Assembly (NCBI GenBank): GCA_947475415.1
Contig: CANJLH010000002.1
Location: 186,001-250,000, forward strand
Direction of reading: 5' to 3'
DNA: 64,000 bases
Origin: Caulobacteraceae bacterium
GTDB taxonomy: Bacteria > Pseudomonadota > Alphaproteobacteria > Caulobacterales > Caulobacteraceae
Each line of letters opens with the position of its first letter. Positions within the stretch are counted from its first letter, which is position 1. Position numbers and translations under genes: made by a program. Shown here in pieces: positions 9,603-18,903 of the stretch. The notes below the pieces were generated by a model. That model was not told the DNA's origin. It saw nothing but the letters and a program-made list of their open reading frames with translations, and did not search any database.

Positions 9603-10466
9603 ATGCCCGAGCTTCCCGAGGTCGAAACCGTCCGCCGCGGCCTGGAGCCTGTTCTGGTCGGCGCCAGGCTGTCCCGGGTGGAGGCCCGCCGCCCCGACCT
9701 GCGCTTTCCCCTGCCCGAAGGTTTTGTCCAGCGGTTGACCGGCGCCGTGATCATCCGGCTGGACCGACGCGCCAAGTACCTGCTTGCGCCCCTGGACCGC
9801 GGCGATGTCCTGGTGATGCACTTAGGGATGAGCGGGCGCTTCGAGATCGCCAGGCCGGAGGGCGCGGCGCGACCGGGCGAGTTTCTCTACGCCGCCGACC
9901 CGGACCCGAAGCACGCCCACGTGGTTTTCGAGACCGAAGCCGGCGGGCGGGTCACCTACTACGACCCCCGCCGCTTCGGCTACATGGCTCTGATCCCCGC
10001 CCAGACCCTTGCCGATCATCCCTGGTTCGCCGGCCTGGGGCCGGAACCCCTTTCGGAAGCGTTTGGCGCCGCCCACCTGGTCCGCGCCTTCACCGGCCGT
10101 CGACAGGGCGCCAAGACCCTACTGCTTGATCAGCGTGTCGTCGCTGGACTCGGCAACATCTATGTCTGCGAGGCGCTGCATCGGGCGCGCATCTCACCCT
10201 TAAAACCGGCCGGGGCCATTGCGGCCAGCAAGGTCGCCGCGCTCGTCCAGGCGGTGCGCGATGTGCTGGCCGAGGCCATCGCGGCCGGCGGCTCCACCCT
10301 TCGCGACTATGCGGCGGCCGATGGCGCGCTCGGCTATTTTCAACATCGCTTCGCCGTCTATGGCCGGGAGGGCGAGCCCTGCGCCACGCCCCGCTGCCGG
10401 GGAACCGTGGTGCGCACCCAGCAAGCGGGCCGCTCCACGTTCCACTGCCCGACCTGCCAGCGTTGA
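9603..10466 (+). CDS. mutM: formamidopyrimidine-DNA glycosylase
   Basis: This bifunctional base-excision repair enzyme removes 8-oxoguanine and formamidopyrimidines. The ATG at 9603 gives the mature N-terminus [14 protein letters not shown], where Pro2 is the nucleophile and Glu3 is catalytic; longer starts would destroy this. Lys58 in RRAKYLL, the helix-two-turn-helix region around [17 protein letters not shown] and a C-terminal CxxxxC...CPTC zinc finger are all present. It is 287 residues long and complete. Confidence 0.97.
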   Translation: MPELPEVETVRRGLEPVLVGARLSRVEARRPDLRFPLPEGFVQRLTGAVIIRLDRRAKYLLAPLDRGDVLVMHLGMSGRFEIARPEGAARPGEFLYAADPDPKHAHVVFETEAGGRVTYYDPRRFGYMALIPAQTLADHPWFAGLGPEPLSEAFGAAHLVRAFTGRRQGAKTLLLDQRVVAGLGNIYVCEALHRARISPLKPAGAIAASKVAALVQAVRDVLAEAIAAGGSTLRDYAAADGALGYFQHRFAVYGREGEPCATPRCRGTVVRTQQAGRSTFHCPTCQR

Positions 10467-10504
10467 TCTGGCCACGGCGGGCGGATCAACCTAGATTGGC
10501 GGCG

Positions 10505-11365
10505 ATGTGGAAGATCCTGCGCTTGGCGTTCGCCGTCCTCGCCCTGGCGACCACCGCCCAGGCGAAGCCGCCGACCTGGACGGTCCGGGACGCAGATTCC
10601 GAGATGGTCCTGTTCGGCTCGGTACATATCCTGCCCTCGGGCCTCGACTGGAAGCCGGATAGCCTCACAGAGGCTCTGTCACACGCCAACGACGTCTGGT
10701 TCGAAATCCCGCTTGATCGCGTGAGCGAGGCAGAAACCGCCCGGCTGGCTCTGGAAACGGGCGTCCTGCCGCCGGGACAGACCCTGAGCGCCATGATGAA
10801 GCCCAATGACCGCAAGCGGCTTGTGCGCGTGGCAACCGCCTACGGGGCGTCCATGTCCATGCTTGAGCGTCTGGAGCCCTGGTTCGCGGAAGTCGCGCTG
10901 GCCGAAGCGGCATTCCGCAAGTCGGGCGGCAATGCCGAGTTTGGCGTCGAGCAGCTGCTGGTGGGCATCCTGAAGCCGGCGGCGACGCAAAGGGCATTCG
11001 AGACGCCAGCGGAGCAGATATCCCTGTTCGACGGCGTGTCCATGTCCGACCAGATCGCGTCGCTGAACCAGAGCGTCCGGGAGCTCGAGGCGCGTCCGCT
11101 GCAATATAAGTCGCTTGTCGACGCCTGGATGGCCGGCGACGTCCGCGCGATTGATCGCGAGGCCGTGCAACCGCTCAAACGCGCCTCACCCGAGATCTAC
11201 AAGCGCTTCCTGACCGACCGCAACAGCCGCTGGCTCCCGGTGTTGCGTGAACGTCTGGCGGGTTCGGGACGCACGGTGGTGGTGGTCGGCGTGGGCCATC
11301 TGGTCGGACCCGAGGGTCTGCCCGCCAGGCTGCGCGCGCTTGGCTATTCGGTCGAGGGGCCTTAA
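10505..11365 (+). CDS. TraB/GumN family protein
   Basis: The 286-residue protein begins with a signal-like segment (LRLAFAVLALATTAQA). It carries the TraB/GumN marks: LFGSVHILPSG near the start, with a conserved GxxH, and VVVVGVGHLVGPEGLPARLRALGY at the end. Members are thought to be metal-dependent peptidase-like proteins related to Tiki; the bacterial role is unclear. The signal suggests periplasmic location. The start at 10505 is chosen because an upstream TTG overlapping the mutM stop would bury the signal peptide. Confidence 0.85.
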   Translation: MWKILRLAFAVLALATTAQAKPPTWTVRDADSEMVLFGSVHILPSGLDWKPDSLTEALSHANDVWFEIPLDRVSEAETARLALETGVLPPGQTLSAMMKPNDRKRLVRVATAYGASMSMLERLEPWFAEVALAEAAFRKSGGNAEFGVEQLLVGILKPAATQRAFETPAEQISLFDGVSMSDQIASLNQSVRELEARPLQYKSLVDAWMAGDVRAIDREAVQPLKRASPEIYKRFLTDRNSRWLPVLRERLAGSGRTVVVVGVGHLVGPEGLPARLRALGYSVEGP

Positions 11366-11395
11366 ACGCGAGGCTACGCGCGAAGGAGCCATGCA

Positions 11396-12172
11396 ATGAG
11401 CTATCAGACCCTTATCGTTGAAACCGCCGACGGCGTGACGCTCATTCGTCTCAACCGCCCGGAGGCGCTCAATGCGCTTAACGGAACTCTGATGGACGAG
11501 CTCACCGCAGCGCTCGCCGCGGCCGAGGCTGATGACGCTGTGGGCTGCATGGTGATCACCGGCTCCGAGCGCGCATTCGCGGCCGGCGCCGACATCAAGG
11601 AGATGTCGACCAAATCCTACGCTGACGTGTTCAAGGAAGACTTCATCACCCGCAATTGGGAGGCGGTGACCCGCTGCCGCAAACCCGTGATCGCCGCCGT
11701 GGCCGGCTTTGCGCTCGGCGGTGGCTGCGAGCTGGCGATGATGTGCGACTTCGTCATCGCCGCCGACACGGCCAAGTTCGGTCAGCCGGAAATCAACCTG
11801 GGGGTCATTCCTGGCGCCGGCGGCACCCAACGCCTGCCTCGTTTTGTCGGCAAGGCCAAGGCCATGGACATGGTGTTGACCGCCCGGATGATGGATGCGG
11901 CTGAGGCCGAGCGCGCTGGCCTAGTGTCCCGCGTGGTCCCCGCGGCTGAACTTATCGACGCCGCTCTGGCCGCGGCCAGGGCCATCGCCGCCCAGTCACC
12001 TCTGGCGGTGATGATGGCCAAGGAACTGGTCAACGTCGCTTTCGAGACCCCGCTTAGCCAGGGTGTGAAGACCGAGCGGCGGTTGTTTCACTCCTTGTTC
12101 GCTTTTGATGACCAGACCGAGGGCATGGCCGCCTTCACCGAGAAGCGGAAGCCGAAATTCACTGGACGCTAG
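11396..12172 (+). CDS. enoyl-CoA hydratase
   Basis: This 258-residue crotonase-fold enzyme hydrates enoyl-CoA in fatty-acid or branched-chain oxidation. Its oxyanion-hole segments are [10 protein letters not shown] and [11 protein letters not shown]. The two catalytic glutamates sit in GGGCELAM and the region before [14 protein letters not shown], as in mitochondrial short-chain enoyl-CoA hydratase. AGGAG lies upstream of the ATG. It sits directly before rpsT-dnaA, an arrangement I recall from Caulobacter. Confidence 0.93.
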   Translation: MSYQTLIVETADGVTLIRLNRPEALNALNGTLMDELTAALAAAEADDAVGCMVITGSERAFAAGADIKEMSTKSYADVFKEDFITRNWEAVTRCRKPVIAAVAGFALGGGCELAMMCDFVIAADTAKFGQPEINLGVIPGAGGTQRLPRFVGKAKAMDMVLTARMMDAAEAERAGLVSRVVPAAELIDAALAAARAIAAQSPLAVMMAKELVNVAFETPLSQGVKTERRLFHSLFAFDDQTEGMAAFTEKRKPKFTGR

Positions 12173-12200
12173 GGCCCCGCGCCGACGTCTCATCGGCGCA

Positions 12201-12229
12201 TTGACCCGCCCGTACCCTTCCCGTATATC
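12201..12229 (+). promoter_or_regulatory. sigma-70-type promoter of rpsT
   Basis: A -35 TTGACC at 12201-12206 and -10 TATATC at 12224-12229 are separated by exactly 17 bases. They sit about 60 bases before the rpsT start and after the enoyl-CoA hydratase stop, so rpsT can be transcribed on its own. Confidence 0.75.
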
Positions 12230-12288
12230 CGCGCCTCCGAATTTCACCGCCCGGATCGCCGGGCGTGGTCCCTATTGAGAGTTGATGA

Positions 12289-12558
12289 ATGGCCAATAAT
12301 CCCGGCGCCAAGAAGGCGGTCCGCAAGATCGAACGCCGTACGGAAGTCAACAAGGCGCGGCGCTCCCGCGTGCGCACCTTCCTGCGGAAGTTCGATGAAG
12401 CGTTGGCCGGCGGCGACCCGGCGGCGGCCAAGGCGGCCTTCGTTGAGGCTCAGTCCGAGCTGATGCGCGCGGTTTCCAAGGGCGTCGTCCACAAGAACAC
12501 AGGCGCGCGCAAGGTCTCGCGTCTGGCCGCCCAGTTGAAGAAGCAGTCGTTCGCCTGA
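12289..12558 (+). CDS. rpsT: 30S ribosomal protein S20
   Basis: The product is a primary 16S rRNA-binding protein of the small subunit. This 89-residue protein is very basic and begins [26 protein letters not shown], then shows the helical hairpin ending in [22 protein letters not shown], as in S20. It is read from its own promoter and followed by a hairpin, then the dnaA leader. Confidence 0.97.
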   Translation: MANNPGAKKAVRKIERRTEVNKARRSRVRTFLRKFDEALAGGDPAAAKAAFVEAQSELMRAVSKGVVHKNTGARKVSRLAAQLKKQSFA

Positions 12559-12571
12559 CCCGGACCTGCTG

Positions 12572-12589
12572 ACGGCCGAAAGCGGCCGT
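12572..12589 (+). terminator. hairpin downstream of rpsT
   Basis: A perfect 7-bp stem (12572-12578 with 12583-12589) with an AAAG loop is followed by TT, 13 bases after the rpsT stop. It is a short intrinsic terminator separating rpsT from dnaA. Confidence 0.65.
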
Positions 12590-12751
12590 TTACGACCTGT
12601 TCCCCAAAACCGCCAAGCGTCGCCATCGCCTAGCTATTTAGGGCGTATGCGGCGCTGTTCTGTGTGCGCCTGGACGGTCCGACTGCGGCGAATTTTCACA
12701 CACGGTCCGCTCGCTTTTGCAGCATTCCCTTGCCCCGTTTGGCGCCGCGCG

Positions 12752-12820
12752 GAGTCAACAAAAATATCGCTCCGGACGGCGAAGAATCTCGATTGACCCC
12801 CTTCTGTCGGTGGCTAGTGT
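12752..12820 (+). promoter_or_regulatory. candidate dnaA promoter with GANTC sites
   Basis: The 410-base gap between rpsT and dnaA contains a -35-like TTGACC (12793-12798), a 16-base spacer and TAGTGT (12815-12820); GCTA at its left edge also fits the Caulobacter-type -10. This would give a leader of about 140 nt. GAATC at 12784-12788 and GAGTC at 12752-12756 are CcrM methylation sites (GANTC), the first just 4 bases before the -35. The rest of the gap shows no other gene. No clear DnaA-box cluster was seen by eye. Confidence 0.5.
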
Positions 12821-12969
12821 GGCGGCTCTTAGACGTACCCAATCAGATTTCAAAGGCGTTGACGACGCTGGCGGGTGTAACCCAATCGCCAGCCTAAGAA
12901 ACTGTATTTGCTAAATATATACTCGTGGGCGGGGGTGCCGCGCGAAGCCAATGCGCTAAGGTGGAGATG

Positions 12970-14391
12970 ATGACGACTGGGGGTCAAATGGGCGCAGCGA
13001 CGGAAGCGTCCGGGGGGGCGGTCTGGACCAAGGCTTGCACGGTGCTACGCCACGAAATGGGCGAGGCGACGTTCGGGTCATGGCTCGGCCAGGCGGCGGT
13101 CCGCGACATCGGCGACGGCGCCTGTCTGGTGGCGGCCAATGGTGTGGCGCGCGACTGGATTCGGCGCCACGCATGGCGGCGGATTAGCGAACTTTGGGCC
13201 CAATACGATCCGCTTGACCGTCAGCTTCAATTGAAGTCCCGGGCGGAATTCGACACCGTCGGCGTAGTCGCCGCGCCGCCCGTCGCCAGTGTCGCCGAGC
13301 GCGCCCCTTCGGCCGGAGAGGTGTCGGCGCCTCAAATCTTGAAGGCCGCTCGCCAACAGGGCCTGCAGGATCGATTCACCTTTGACAGCTTCGTCTCCGG
13401 TCCTGCCAACGAATTCGCCTTCGCGGTCGCCCGCCGGGTGGCCGCCTGGTCGGACGGCCACTTCAATCCGGTGCTGATCCATGGGCCCTATGGATTCGGT
13501 AAGACTCACCTGTTGAACGCCATCGCCTGGGAGGCCCTGCGCGCGGCGCCCGAGAAGCGTGTCGTCTATCTCACCGCCGAACGGTTCACCTCCACCTTTG
13601 TGCGTGCGGTACAGGATCGCCAGACGGCGGCTTTTAAGGACGAGCTGCGTAACGCCGACCTGCTGTTGCTGGATGATGTGCAGTTCGTGTCCGGCAAGCC
13701 ATCCACCCAGGAGGAACTGTTCCACACCCTGATCGCTCTGGTGGAAGACGGCCGCCGGGTGGTTATGTCCGCCGATCGAACGCCCGCGGAACTCAGCGAG
13801 ATGGAGCCGCGCTTGCGCTCGCACCTGCAGGCGGGTCTGGTCTGCGGAATGGAGCGCGCCGACCGCACCCTGCGCCTGGGCATCCTGGAGCGGAAGCTCG
13901 CCACCCTGGCCCAGGCCGGACGTTTCATACCATCGGCGCGCAGCGAGGTTCTGCAGTTCCTGGCCGACCGCTTCACCGATTCCGTGCGCGAACTGGAGGG
14001 CGCCTTGAACACCCTGGTGGCTCGGGTCGGCGCCGACATCGCCAGCCTGAGGCTTGACGAGGCTCAGGCTATCCTGCGGCCCCATCTGTCCTGCGCCGAA
14101 AAAAGGGTGACGGTGGACCAGATTCAAAAGGCGGTGGCTGAACACTTCGGGCTCACCCAGGCGGACCTGATGTCGGAGCGCCGCGCCCGCGCCGTGGCCA
14201 GGCCCCGCCAGATCGCCATGTGGATCACCAAGCAGATCACCACCCGATCCCTGCCCGACATCGGGCGCAGGTTCGGCGGACGCGACCACACCACTGTCAT
14301 CCATGCCGTGCGTCGCATCGAGGCGCTGAAGGCAGAGGATCCCGCGATCGCCAACGATATCGAGGCGCTGCTCCGCAAGCTCAGGGGATAG
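12970..14391 (+). CDS. dnaA: chromosomal replication initiator DnaA
   Basis: DnaA melts the origin and loads DnaB. From the second of two adjacent ATG codons the protein is 473 residues: domain I (~15-90), linker, AAA+ domain from ~130 with Walker A GPYGFGKT at 172-179 and Walker B LLLLDDVQFV, sensor region FTDSVRELEGALNTL, and the domain IV DnaA-box helix-turn-helix with LPDIGRRFGGRDHTTVIHAVRRIE. AAGGTGGAG precedes the ATG pair, and its spacing favours 12970. An in-frame start at 12925 would add a non-conserved tail. Residues such as MWITKQITTRSLPDIG match the alphaproteobacterial form. Confidence 0.97.
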   Translation: MTTGGQMGAATEASGGAVWTKACTVLRHEMGEATFGSWLGQAAVRDIGDGACLVAANGVARDWIRRHAWRRISELWAQYDPLDRQLQLKSRAEFDTVGVVAAPPVASVAERAPSAGEVSAPQILKAARQQGLQDRFTFDSFVSGPANEFAFAVARRVAAWSDGHFNPVLIHGPYGFGKTHLLNAIAWEALRAAPEKRVVYLTAERFTSTFVRAVQDRQTAAFKDELRNADLLLLDDVQFVSGKPSTQEELFHTLIALVEDGRRVVMSADRTPAELSEMEPRLRSHLQAGLVCGMERADRTLRLGILERKLATLAQAGRFIPSARSEVLQFLADRFTDSVRELEGALNTLVARVGADIASLRLDEAQAILRPHLSCAEKRVTVDQIQKAVAEHFGLTQADLMSERRARAVARPRQIAMWITKQITTRSLPDIGRRFGGRDHTTVIHAVRRIEALKAEDPAIANDIEALLRKLRG

Positions 14392-14474
14392 GGGCGCCCG
14401 CGTTCGATCCCACGAGTTCCGATGCGAGTCGTTCGCGCTGTGTCCAAGGCGGGAAACTGGCGTAAGAGGCGGCC

Positions 14475-15419
14475 ATGAGCGCTGTCGTCCATGGCCTGCC
14501 CGCGCAGGAGGCCGCTAAACTCACCCGTGGCGTGACGCTGATGAGCGTCACCGTCGCGGCCACGCTGGTGGCGATGAAGGCTGCGGCGTGGGCGATATCC
14601 GGCTCTGTCGCCATGCTGGCTTCGCTGGCCGATTCCGGGCTGGATCTGCTGGCCTCGATGATCACGCTTTACGCAGTGCGATATGCCGCCGCGCCGCCGG
14701 ACGACGAACACCGCTACGGTCACGGTAAGGCGGAAGCCTTCGCAAGCCTTATGCAGGGTGGGCTGGTGTTCGCCTCCGCCGCCTTGGTCGGCCGGGAGGC
14801 GATCCATGGCCTGTTGCATCCCACCCCGATCCGACAGGAATTTTGGGCGATCATGGTGATGGTCGTTTCCACCGCCCTCACCGGTATCCTGATCACCGTG
14901 CAGTCCCGGGTGCTCAGACGCACCGCGTCGGTGGCGGTCGCTGGCGACCGCGCGCACTACGCCTCTGACCTGGCAGCCAATGGCATCGGACTTATCGGCA
15001 TCGCGCTCACGGCGGGTTTTGGCGTCAGCGGTTTCGACGCCGTGGCCGGCCTGGGCATCGCCGGCTTGCTGGTCTGGGGGGCGATCGGCGTGTTCAGACA
15101 GGCTTCAAGCCAGTTGCTGGACACCGAGCTTGCCCCCCAGGACCGGGATCGCATCGTCCACCTCGCCACCCGCGACCCGCGCCTGACCGACGTGCACCAG
15201 CTGCGCACCCGCGCCTCGGGACCCTATGTTCACATGCAGATGCACGTGGACCTGGATCCGAACCTTTCCCTGGAGACCGCTCACGAGGTGGTGGTCGAGG
15301 CGGAGAAGCGGATTCTCACTGCTTTTCCAGCCGCCGACATCATCATCCACGCCGACCCGCGCGGCCGGGCCGAGCCCCATGGCGGCGCTTTCCAGGAAGA
15401 CCCACGCTATCCGGCTTAG
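14475..15419 (+). CDS. cation diffusion facilitator transporter (FieF-like)
   Basis: This 314-residue efflux protein exports divalent metals such as Zn or Fe in exchange for protons. Six transmembrane segments span residues ~15-215. Metal-site motifs are LADSGLDLLASM in TM2 and GDRAHYASDLAANG in TM5 (HxxxD). The linker has DDEHRYGHGKAEAFASL, characteristic of CDF proteins. The C-terminal cytosolic domain (VHQLRTRASGPYVHMQMHV) is ferredoxin-like. AAGAGG precedes the ATG. The metal cannot be assigned from sequence alone. Confidence 0.93.
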   Translation: MSAVVHGLPAQEAAKLTRGVTLMSVTVAATLVAMKAAAWAISGSVAMLASLADSGLDLLASMITLYAVRYAAAPPDDEHRYGHGKAEAFASLMQGGLVFASAALVGREAIHGLLHPTPIRQEFWAIMVMVVSTALTGILITVQSRVLRRTASVAVAGDRAHYASDLAANGIGLIGIALTAGFGVSGFDAVAGLGIAGLLVWGAIGVFRQASSQLLDTELAPQDRDRIVHLATRDPRLTDVHQLRTRASGPYVHMQMHVDLDPNLSLETAHEVVVEAEKRILTAFPAADIIIHADPRGRAEPHGGAFQEDPRYPA

Positions 15420-15493
15420 TATACGAGACCTTAAGCGGTCCCGGCGTTGAATGATCGCGTTCAATTCTTTGTAGAGTTCCGCATCGCCTTCGC

Positions 15494-16180
15494 ATGACCG
15501 TTTCCCGTGTCCTTCATCACTTCCCGTTGGATCCCGCGTCGCGCCAGGTCCGCCTGGCCCTGGGCGAAAAGCGCCTGGCCTTTGCGGAGAACCCAGTGCG
15601 CTACTGGGAAACGCCCAATGCAGTGAGCGAACTCAATCCCTCCGGCGTCACGCCGGTGCTGGTGGAGGATGATGGTCAGACCCGTCTGGTGATCTGTGAA
15701 GTCCGCGCCATTCTCGAGCATCTGGAGGAACAGAACCCGGAGCCATCGCTGCTGGGCCGTGAACCCGCCGAACGGGCCGAGGCGCGCCGATTGCTGCAAT
15801 GGTTCGACCGCAAGTTTGACCACGAGGTCGGAGGCTTCCTGCTGCACGAAAAGATGGAAAAGCGCCTCCTGCGATTGGGCTCCCCCGACCTGGGCGCCCT
15901 GCGCCGGGGCCGGGAGGCGCTGAGAGACCACCTGAGCTACCTGCAACATCTGCTGGAGGAACGCGAATGGCTGGCGGGCCGGCGGCTCAGCCTGGCCGAT
16001 TTCGCCGCCGCGGCCCACCTGTCAGTGGTCGATTATTTCGGCGACTTGCCATGGCGGGAGGTTCCGATCCTCAAGACCTGGTACATGAAGCTCAAGTCAC
16101 GGCCGGCGTTCCGGCCCCTGCTCGCCGACCGATGGCCGGGCCTGGCGCCGGCCGGCCACTATGACGACCTCGATTTCTGA
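15494..16180 (+). CDS. fzlA: FzlA, FtsZ-binding GST-fold cell-division protein
   Basis: This 228-residue glutathione-S-transferase-fold protein matches what I know of Caulobacter FzlA: opening [26 protein letters not shown], an [11 protein letters not shown] thioredoxin-like segment, [25 protein letters not shown] and the closing [17 protein letters not shown]. FzlA binds FtsZ filaments and is required for constriction; it is not known as an active transferase. It overlaps queG by 20 bases. The alternative, an ordinary GST, is less likely given the matching C-terminus, which is needed for FtsZ binding. Confidence 0.85.
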   Translation: MTVSRVLHHFPLDPASRQVRLALGEKRLAFAENPVRYWETPNAVSELNPSGVTPVLVEDDGQTRLVICEVRAILEHLEEQNPEPSLLGREPAERAEARRLLQWFDRKFDHEVGGFLLHEKMEKRLLRLGSPDLGALRRGREALRDHLSYLQHLLEEREWLAGRRLSLADFAAAAHLSVVDYFGDLPWREVPILKTWYMKLKSRPAFRPLLADRWPGLAPAGHYDDLDF

Positions 16181-17285
16181 GTCGCCTGAAGCCCTGATCC
16201 GCGCAGAAGCCGCCCGGCTGGGCTTCGACGCCTGCCGCTTCACCCGCCCCGATTCCCGGTGGCCCGCTGCGGACCGCCTGACCGAGTTCCTCGCCGCCGG
16301 CCGCCATGGCGAGATGGGCTGGATGGCCGACACCGCCGAACGCCGGGCGCATCCCGCCGCCATGTGGTCTGGCGCGCGCGCGGCGATCATGTTGGGTGTG
16401 AACTACGGACCCGCCGAAAATCCCCTCGCGGTGCTCGCCGAGCGCACGGTGGGCGCTATCTCAGTTTACGCCCGGGGCGATGACTATCACGAACTTATCA
16501 AGCCGCGCCTGAAGGCGCTGGGGCGCTGGCTGCAGGGCCGATTCGGCGGAGAGCTGAAGGTGTTCGTCGACACGGCGCCGTTGATGGAAAAGCCCCTGGC
16601 CGCGGCGGCCGGTCTCGGTTGGCAGGGCAAGCACACCAACCTGGTTTCGCGGGAATTCGGCTCCTGGCTGTTCCTGGGCGCCGTGCTCACCAGTCTGGAC
16701 CTGGCCCCCGACGCGGCGGAAGCCGACCACTGCGGCGCCTGCAGGGCCTGCCTGGATGTTTGCCCCACGGACGCCTTTCCGGCCCCTTATCAGCTCGATG
16801 CGCGCCGCTGCATCTCCTACCTCACCATCGAGCTAAAAGGCCCGGCGCCCCGGGAACTGCGGCCCCGGCTCGGCAACCGGATCTATGGCTGTGACGATTG
16901 CCTGGCCGTCTGCCCCTGGAACAAGTTCGCTCAGGCCGGCCGTGAGATGCGCCTGGCCGCGCGCGAGGCGTTGCGCCGCCCAGATCTGGCGCAGCTCGCC
17001 GGCCTTGACGATGCGGCCTTCCGTTCCCTGTTCGCCAAGAGCCCCATCAAGCGGATCGGCCGTGACCGTTTCGTCCGCAATGTCCTCTACGCCATCGGCA
17101 ACTCCGGCCAGACGCAGCTTGTGGCGGTGGCGGAAGCCAGGCTTGCCGATCCCTCGGCGCTGGTGCGCGGCGCGGCGGTCTGGGCCCTCTCCCGCCTGCT
17201 GGACGCGTCAGCGTTCTCACAGGCGCGGGCCAGAAACGCCGGGCTGGAGCGTGACCCACAGGTGATCGCCGAATGGGTGGCTTAG
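16161..17285 (+). CDS. queG: epoxyqueuosine reductase
   Basis: QueG reduces epoxyqueuosine to queuosine in tRNA using cobalamin and two 4Fe-4S clusters. The 374-residue protein has the two ferredoxin motifs [16 protein letters not shown] and [11 protein letters not shown] (about residues 193-204 and 250-258), the corrinoid-binding N-half, and a C-terminal HEAT-like helical region. The start codon lies inside the end of fzlA, so the genes are probably co-translated. It is complete. Confidence 0.95.
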   Translation: MTTSISESPEALIRAEAARLGFDACRFTRPDSRWPAADRLTEFLAAGRHGEMGWMADTAERRAHPAAMWSGARAAIMLGVNYGPAENPLAVLAERTVGAISVYARGDDYHELIKPRLKALGRWLQGRFGGELKVFVDTAPLMEKPLAAAAGLGWQGKHTNLVSREFGSWLFLGAVLTSLDLAPDAAEADHCGACRACLDVCPTDAFPAPYQLDARRCISYLTIELKGPAPRELRPRLGNRIYGCDDCLAVCPWNKFAQAGREMRLAAREALRRPDLAQLAGLDDAAFRSLFAKSPIKRIGRDRFVRNVLYAIGNSGQTQLVAVAEARLADPSALVRGAAVWALSRLLDASAFSQARARNAGLERDPQVIAEWVA

Positions 17286-17839
17286 AAGTCGACCGGTTCC
17301 AGATCGGCCAGCCGCGGCAGTTTGCGGTCCCGGTCGTTGGCGACCGCCGCTTCCGGCGCGATCGGCCAATCGATCCCCAGGGCCGGATCGCACCACAGCA
17401 CGCCGCCCTCGCAGTCCGGGGCGTAGGGGCCGTCAACCTTGTAGGCGAGCATGGTGTCAGGCTCGAGGGTGCAGTAGCCGTGGGCGAACCCGCGCGGGAC
17501 CAACAGCTGGGCGCCGATGTCCGCGTCCAGGCGCGCGCCCACCCAGCGGCCATAAGTGGCCGATCCGGTCCTGATATCGACGGCCACGTCATAGATCGCG
17601 CCCTTCAGCACCCGCACCAGCTTGGCCTGGGCGTTCGGCGACCGCTGGAAGTGCAGGCCGCGCACCGTACCGCGCTGGGCCGAGAAGGCCTGATTGTCCT
17701 GCACGAAGTCGTGGTCGAGGCCCGCCTCCGCCAGGACCTTGCGGCTCCAGGTCTCGGTGAACCAGCCGCGGGCGTCGCCGTGGCGCTTGGGCGTGATAAG
17801 CATGACCTCGGGCAGGGCCAGGGGCGTGATCATCGTCAT
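17282..17839 (-). CDS. rfbC: dTDP-4-dehydrorhamnose 3,5-epimerase
   Basis: This 185-residue cupin-fold epimerase catalyses the third step of dTDP-L-rhamnose synthesis. Visible marks are [30 protein letters not shown] with the catalytic His, VPRGFAHGY and the later catalytic Tyr in [17 protein letters not shown]. rfbA, rfbB and rfbD are not nearby, so the pathway genes are dispersed or the enzyme serves a different deoxysugar. The stop overlaps the convergent queG stop by four bases. It is divergent from a glycosyltransferase 32 bases away. Confidence 0.93.
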   Translation of the reverse strand: MTMITPLALPEVMLITPKRHGDARGWFTETWSRKVLAEAGLDHDFVQDNQAFSAQRGTVRGLHFQRSPNAQAKLVRVLKGAIYDVAVDIRTGSATYGRWVGARLDADIGAQLLVPRGFAHGYCTLEPDTMLAYKVDGPYAPDCEGGVLWCDPALGIDWPIAPEAAVANDRDRKLPRLADLEPVDF

Positions 17840-17871
17840 TGGGGCTCGCAGCGTGAGGACGGGTCTGTCGG

Positions 17872-18903
17872 ATGACGAAAGACTTGGCGGAAGGCAAGCC
17901 CGCCGTCAGTATTGTGGTGCTGGCCTATGAGAGCGGGCCGTTGCTGGCGGAATGCCTGGCGTCCCTTCGCGCCCAGACATTCGACGATTTCGAGGTGCTG
18001 CTGGCCGACAACGCCTCCAGCGATGGCGCGCCCCAGGCCGCGGCGGCGGCCGACCCGCAGATCCGCCTGATCGAGAATGGCGCGAACCTGGGATTCGCCG
18101 CCGGCATCAACCGTGCGGCGGCGGCGGCCCGCGGTCGCTGGATCGCGCTCCTCAATCCCGACGCCACCGCCGAGCCTGACTGGCTGGAACGGCTGCTGGC
18201 CGCCGCCGCGGCCTGGCCGCAGGTCCGCTGTTTCGCCTCGCGTCAGCTGATGGCCAGCGACCCCGGCCGTCTGGATGGCCTGGGCGATGTGATGACGCTG
18301 GCCGGATTTCCCTATCGCGGCGGGTATCGACGCCCGGCTCCCGGGGTCCTGGCCGTCGGTGAAGTGTTCTCGGCCTGTGGTGGGGCGATGCTGGTGGACC
18401 GGGAGCTCTTTCTGAGCCTGGGCGGCTTCGACGAACGATTCTTCTGTTACTGCGAGGATGTGGATTTCGGCTACCGGCTGCGGCTCCTGGGTGAACCGGT
18501 GTTGGTGGTTCCGGACGCGACGGTGATCCATGTGGGCTCGGCCTCTACCGGCGGGCCGCGCTCGGACTTCGCCATGTACTACGGCGCCCGCAACAGGCTG
18601 TGGGTATTTCTCAAGGACACGCCGCCGGCGCTCTTCTGGTTGACGCTGCCGGGGCACGCCCTGGCCACGGCCGTCCTGTTCCTGCGCCACTGGGCTCACG
18701 GTGAGCTGGGCGCCCCACTGCGCGGCCTGACCGCCGGCTTGGCGGGCATGGGGGAGATCCTCAAGGCCCGCCGCGAGCTGCAGTCTGGCCGCCGCCGCGG
18801 CTCCTGGACGATCGCCCGGGCCATGGCCTGGAATCCCTGGGCGCTGGTCACCCGCCCGGTGGTTATGCGCCGCTGGAAGCCCAGTCGATCAGCCGGGCCA
18901 TGA
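17872..18903 (+). CDS. glycosyltransferase family 2 (rhamnosyltransferase-like)
   Basis: This 343-residue GT-A glycosyltransferase has an N-terminal nucleotide-sugar fold starting VSIVVLAYESGPLL, LLADNASSDGA, the LNPDATAEPDW metal-site region, and the ACGGAMLVDRELFLSLGGFDERFFCYCEDVDFGYRLRLLG segment found in rhamnosyltransferases of the WbbL type. The last ~90 residues include hydrophobic stretches that may bind the membrane. Its place beside rfbC suggests a deoxysugar donor, which is inference. The 3' end overlaps the convergent argE gene by 41 bases. Confidence 0.9.
   Translation: MTKDLAEGKPAVSIVVLAYESGPLLAECLASLRAQTFDDFEVLLADNASSDGAPQAAAAADPQIRLIENGANLGFAAGINRAAAAARGRWIALLNPDATAEPDWLERLLAAAAAWPQVRCFASRQLMASDPGRLDGLGDVMTLAGFPYRGGYRRPAPGVLAVGEVFSACGGAMLVDRELFLSLGGFDERFFCYCEDVDFGYRLRLLGEPVLVVPDATVIHVGSASTGGPRSDFAMYYGARNRLWVFLKDTPPALFWLTLPGHALATAVLFLRHWAHGELGAPLRGLTAGLAGMGEILKARRELQSGRRRGSWTIARAMAWNPWALVTRPVVMRRWKPSRSAGP

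Noticed and set aside
12559..12969. Replication origin next to dnaA
   Set aside because: No cluster of DnaA boxes was seen by eye; in Caulobacter the origin lies away from dnaA.
13078..14304. Long open frame antisense to dnaA
   Set aside because: It is a shadow of high-GC codon bias; the dnaA frame has all conserved motifs.
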